A stretch of 35,166 nt of DNA from DATIXD01 sp035518875. Lineage in GTDB: Bacteria > Pseudomonadota > Gammaproteobacteria > Methylococcales > Methylococcaceae. Shown one piece after another: positions 31,914 to 35,166 of the stretch. A program made the translations under genes and the position numbers. The stretch spans positions 1 to 35,166 of the forward strand of contig DATIXD010000083.1 in NCBI GenBank assembly GCA_035518875.1, written 5' to 3'. Numbering within the stretch: position 1 is the first letter of the stretch; each line of letters opens with the position of its first letter. Below the pieces are notes generated by a model. That model saw only the letters and a program-made list of their open reading frames with translations, made no database searches and was not told the origin of the DNA.

Positions 31914-33689
31914 ATGAACAGCAAAATTTCCAACACCATCTTGAGGATTTTGGTGCTGGGCATCATTCCGTTATCGCCTACAGTCAAGATGGCAGTGGCA
32001 GCCAATCCGGAGCCGGCGGGCTGGTACGCAGGTGATATGCATGTGCATCGAAGTTGCGGAGGCTCTCCAGTTTCAATATCCAGCATTTATACAAAGATGA
32101 GCACCAACAATTTGGCCGCCGTATCCCTGCTGGCTGATATGGGCAATGGCGAAGTTCAAAACCCTTCGACCGACCTGCCGCGTGTGAACGGCCAGGATGA
32201 CCCCGTTTCGAAGTCTGGGCGGATTGTGCATTGGGATGCGGAGTGGCATTGGGATGCCACCTATGGGCAATATGAACACCAGGCCCTAGGCGGCCATGTG
32301 GTGGCGCTCGGGCTTACAGAGGCGCAACAGATCTGGGAGGAGTACACGTATCCCATTTTTGAATGGGCGCACCAGCAGAAAGCCATCGCGGGGTTTGCGC
32401 ATATGCAATATTTGGATGCCGGCATCCCGCAGACTCTAAATTGCTGTATTCCGATCGAATATCCGGTCGAGGTGGCCTTGGGCGCGGCTGACTTCATCGA
32501 GGAGGACGTCACGGGCAGCGACTATGCCATTCAGGCCTACTACCGTTTGCTCAATACCGGCTTTCGGCCCGGACTCGCTGCCGGCACGGACTATCCCTGC
32601 GGCGTTTCAGTGTTGGGGTCTCTGTTGACTTATGTGCAGGTGGCAGGCGGGCAGATGAATTACCCCAACTGGATCGAGGGCATTAAGCTGGGCCGGACTG
32701 TGGTATCGCGCAATGGGCACAAGGAATTTCTGGACTTGAAGGTGAACGGCACCGCGACACCGGGGGACGAAATCCAGTTGACGGGTAGTGGAAGTGTGCC
32801 GGTGACGATCACTTGGACATCGAACACTAAGCTGAGCGGGACGATTGAACTGGTGCGCAACGGTGTCGTCGTGGCGAGCAAGAACGCATCGATTGCTGCA
32901 GGCGGCAATGTAAAGCTGGTTGCAAATGTGGCTTTTGACCAGAGTGGGTGGCTGGCGGCGCGAAGGATGGGAAACGGGGAGCACAAAGTACACACTGCCG
33001 CAGTGTTTGTCGCGGTAGCCAACAATCCCGTCCGCGCCAGCGCGTCGGATGCGCAGTTTTTTGTGGAGTGGATCGACAACTTGTTGGACAAAACCTCGCT
33101 TGGAGGGGAATGGAACTCGTATTTCCCGACCAAGCTCAACGAAGCGCAGACCCGGTACCAAGCCGCGAAGGAGATTTATCAGCAAATCGCCTCGGAGGCG
33201 GGCGGTGGCACACCGACAACGACGGGAACCATCTTTACCAACCAAACACCGACGATCTTTGAGAACGACTCTGCTTACGAGTTAGGCACCAAGTTCTGGG
33301 TGGATGTGGCCGGAAAAATCACGACGGTACGGGTGTATACGCATGCTGCGGAGGGGGGAAACCACACCGTGCGTATCTGGCGAGATGGGGCATTAATCGC
33401 AGGACCGTATACTTGGAGCATCTCTGCAGGAACGGAAGGGTGGAAGACCTTCACGCTGCCAACGCCGTTGCAGATTGCTGCAAATACGGATTACACCGTG
33501 GCGGTATCCAGCAGCAACGATCACTACTACGCAGAACAGCCTCACGGGCTTGATGCGCCGATTGTGAATGGGCATTTGCACACGTATGTGGGCAGCGGGG
33601 TATATACGGACATTTTAGGGACGAGGCCAACGCTTACGTGGGAAAACACCAACTACTTCCGAGATGTGGTGTTTGAGCCTGGGACCTGA
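31914..33689 (+). CDS. Secreted CehA/McbA-like metallohydrolase with DUF4082 domain
   Basis: From the ATG at 31914 (GGAG nine bases upstream) the protein has 591 residues, with a signal peptide ending near AVAA|NPE (about residue 30). The N-terminal domain carries the metal-binding start DMHVHRSCGG (41-50), followed by HWDAEWHWD, GFAHMQYLD and AGTDYPCG, typical of CehA/McbA-type PHP-like phosphoesterases. Residues 438-591 form a DUF4082 beta-sandwich (GTIFTNQTPTIFENDSAYEL and on), found in secreted proteins that may bind carbohydrate or cell surfaces. The protein is probably extracellular or periplasmic; the substrate is unknown. The longer frame from GTG 31845 would run through the terminator, so it is rejected. 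Confidence 0.85.
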   Translation: MNSKISNTILRILVLGIIPLSPTVKMAVAANPEPAGWYAGDMHVHRSCGGSPVSISSIYTKMSTNNLAAVSLLADMGNGEVQNPSTDLPRVNGQDDPVSKSGRIVHWDAEWHWDATYGQYEHQALGGHVVALGLTEAQQIWEEYTYPIFEWAHQQKAIAGFAHMQYLDAGIPQTLNCCIPIEYPVEVALGAADFIEEDVTGSDYAIQAYYRLLNTGFRPGLAAGTDYPCGVSVLGSLLTYVQVAGGQMNYPNWIEGIKLGRTVVSRNGHKEFLDLKVNGTATPGDEIQLTGSGSVPVTITWTSNTKLSGTIELVRNGVVVASKNASIAAGGNVKLVANVAFDQSGWLAARRMGNGEHKVHTAAVFVAVANNPVRASASDAQFFVEWIDNLLDKTSLGGEWNSYFPTKLNEAQTRYQAAKEIYQQIASEAGGGTPTTTGTIFTNQTPTIFENDSAYELGTKFWVDVAGKITTVRVYTHAAEGGNHTVRIWRDGALIAGPYTWSISAGTEGWKTFTLPTPLQIAANTDYTVAVSSSNDHYYAEQPHGLDAPIVNGHLHTYVGSGVYTDILGTRPTLTWENTNYFRDVVFEPGT

Positions 33690-34293
33690 TGCTTAGAGTT
33701 ATAACCAAATCTGCGTACGGGCGAGTTGAAGGAGGGTGGCGTAACCTGCTGAAATGAGATTGTCGAGATCACCATTCAGCACAATAAAGACGAAGTAGGT
33801 CATGGCTGAAAATCGCACAAGTTGGTTGGGGACTCCAAGGGCGATCAGCGATGCGCTGACCAAGTTGTTGCGATAGGGAGCCCGGAGTTTTATCGAAGAA
33901 GTGCTGAGGGCGGAGTGCCAAATTGTGTTGGACCAGTACGACAACATGACCGATCTGGCGGGGTGAAAACTGGTCGTGCGCAATGGTTGTCTATCGATGC
34001 GAGCGGTATTCACGGTACTGGCTCCGGTGCGGGTGCCAAAAGCTCGTGGCCTTTGCAGCCGCTACGTCAAGTTCAATTTTGCGCTGGTACCGCCGTATGC
34101 GTGGCGTTCGCAGCGTGTAACGGCGGCCCTAGCCCATCTTTAACACCTTCCCCCGAGAAAGATCGATAATCTGGCGAAATACGCTAAGCAAGTCTTTGAT
34201 TATTGGTTGGTCGACCAATTTTTGCATGTAGTAGTGCCATAATATTATGGACGTCTATTGCCATGGCTGCCGCCCTCGGCTAAGGTTGCTGGC
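33690..34293. other. Stretch between the secreted protein gene and the IS1634-type element
   Basis: Apart from the decayed IS256-type transposase, it holds two palindromes, TTGGTCGACCAA (34207-34218) and CCATAATATTATGG (34237-34250). The second sits just after TGTAGTAGTG, a plausible left end of the IS1634-type element. Confidence 0.45.
33802..34143 (+). pseudogene. Decayed IS256-family transposase fragment
   Basis: A single frame with two internal stops, TAG at 33874 and TGA at 33964, reads RSFIEEVLRAECQIVLDQYD, then KLVVRNGCLSMRAVFTVLAP and LVPPYAWRSQRVTAAL before a final TAA. The pattern VVRNG...R...T...PV.VP....F...L.PPY.RR is that of the N-terminal part of IS256 (Mutator-type) transposases. 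The catalytic DDE region is missing. This is a truncated relic, not a working element. Its ends cannot be defined, and no inverted repeats were found. Confidence 0.75.
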
Positions 34294-35166
34294 ATGTTTA
34301 TCCGCCGCTCTCCCACCCGCAACAAAGCCACTGGCGAATCCTATTTCACCTTTCGTTTGGTGCGGACCGAACGCATCGCCGGCAAGGTGAAACAACGCAC
34401 TCTGCTCAATCTCGGTCGCCATTTTGCTGCGGCCCAGGAAGACTGGCCGGCGCTGTGCGCGCGTATCGAACAACTGATCAGTGGCCAGGTGAGCTTGTTG
34501 GCGGTCGAACTGTCGGCGTCGCTGGAACGACTGGCCCAGCGCTACGCCGCGCTATTGGTGGCGCGGGCGGCGCCAACCCAGAACACGCCGGCGCCTGAGG
34601 CGGGTTACCCGGAGGTGGCGGTCGAATCACTGGAGCTGGTGCGTCCCCGTTCGGTGGGGGTCGAGCACCTCGGTTTGTATGCCCTGGCCGAACTGGGGGT
34701 GGTCGAGGTGTTGACGGAACTGGGTTTGAACGGCGTTCAGCGGGCCGCGGTCATTGGCAACGTGATGGGCCGCATGGCGGCGCCCGCCTCGGAACGGGCT
34801 ACCTGGAACTGGTTGTGTACGACCAGCGCCTTGGGCGAGTTGCTGGACGTCGACTTTGAGGGGCTGTCGCACATGCGGCTGTACCGGGCTTCCGATGCCC
34901 TGGTCAAGCATCGGGCAGTAATCGAGGCGCGGCTTTTCGGGCGCGTTCGCGACTTGTTCGGGTTGGAGGAAACCATCACGCTGTTCGATCTGACCAACAC
35001 CTATTTCGAAGGCGAGGCTTGCGCTCAGCCCAAGGCCGCCAGGGGACGCTCCAAGGAGAAGCGCAGCGACTGCCCCCTGGTGACCTTGGGCCTGGTGCTC
35101 GATGGCAGCGGATTCGTGCACCGCTCACAGGTGTTCGAGGGCAACGCCGTGGAGGCGCACACGCTG
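34222..35166 (+). mobile_element. IS1634-type insertion sequence, right end outside the window
   Basis: A transposase gene of the IS1634 group occupies most of this stretch. TGTAGTAGTGCCATAATATT at about 34227 is a possible left terminal inverted repeat, but the right end is outside the window, so the boundary is only inferred. Confidence 0.5.
34294..35166 (+). CDS. IS1634-family transposase, C-terminus outside the window
   Basis: The frame starts at ATG 34294 and is open to the window end (291 codons). It begins MFIRRSPTRNKATGESYFTF, and an N-terminal helical region follows. The first catalytic Asp is in LFDLTNTYFEG (about residue 231 onward), a signature of IS1634-type DDE transposases, and the run toward the window end (LGLVLDGSGFVHRSQVFEGN) is also typical. 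No internal stop is seen, so the element may be intact. It would cut and move by a DDE mechanism. It lies immediately after the IS256-type relic, so this site has taken insertions repeatedly. Confidence 0.92.
   Translation, partial: MFIRRSPTRNKATGESYFTFRLVRTERIAGKVKQRTLLNLGRHFAAAQEDWPALCARIEQLISGQVSLLAVELSASLERLAQRYAALLVARAAPTQNTPAPEAGYPEVAVESLELVRPRSVGVEHLGLYALAELGVVEVLTELGLNGVQRAAVIGNVMGRMAAPASERATWNWLCTTSALGELLDVDFEGLSHMRLYRASDALVKHRAVIEARLFGRVRDLFGLEETITLFDLTNTYFEGEACAQPKAARGRSKEKRSDCPLVTLGLVLDGSGFVHRSQVFEGNAVEAHTL

Overview
The window is high-GC DNA from a gammaproteobacterium. The gene orders lptM-lysA-dapF-DUF484-xerC, mutY-yggX and rplM-rpsI, together with rdgC and darP, are typical of that class. 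A methylotroph of the Methylococcales type is my guess, but no methane or methanol oxidation gene is present, so it stays a guess. The first 22 kb is ordinary chromosomal backbone. From 22 kb on, the DNA is looser, with long gene-poor gaps, lower GC in places, palindromes and transposase genes.

Layout, 0-13.5 kb: a minus-strand pair of a LonB/YcbZ-type protease and a truncated universal-stress-like protein; then plus-strand MgtC/SapB-DUF4010 membrane protein, rdgC and a LysM L,D-transpeptidase; minus-strand mutY-yggX; the plus-strand operon lptM-lysA-dapF-DUF484-xerC (diaminopimelate and lysine synthesis plus dimer resolution); and a DUF2333/DUF4389 membrane pair.

Layout, 13.5-22 kb: a tight minus-strand operon of a small membrane protein, darP, a cytochrome c'-like lipoprotein and a DcaP-like porin; plus-strand guanine deaminase; a WecA/WbpL-like glycosyl-phosphate transferase overlapping a WbpM/CapD-like 4,6-dehydratase; rplM-rpsI; and tRNA-Gln(CTG).

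Layout, 22-35 kb: a lower-GC class I lysyl-tRNA synthetase carrying an extra C-terminal region of about 140 residues; a small periplasmic SmbP-like protein; a possible -1 frameshifted reading frame; a 58-residue protein resembling only the oligomerisation part of H-NS; a CPA2 cation:proton antiporter; a group II truncated haemoglobin; a P-loop ATPase next to homoserine O-succinyltransferase (metA); a gene-poor stretch with a cysteine-rich reading frame; a GEMM-like cyclic-dinucleotide riboswitch with a terminator in front of a secreted CehA-like/DUF4082 protein; a decayed IS256-type transposase; and an IS1634-type transposase cut by the window end.

The best candidates for something new are the extended class I LysRS, the riboswitch with its secreted target, the H-NS-like microprotein, and the slippery-heptamer reading frame. 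No CRISPR array, integrase or complete defence system was seen.
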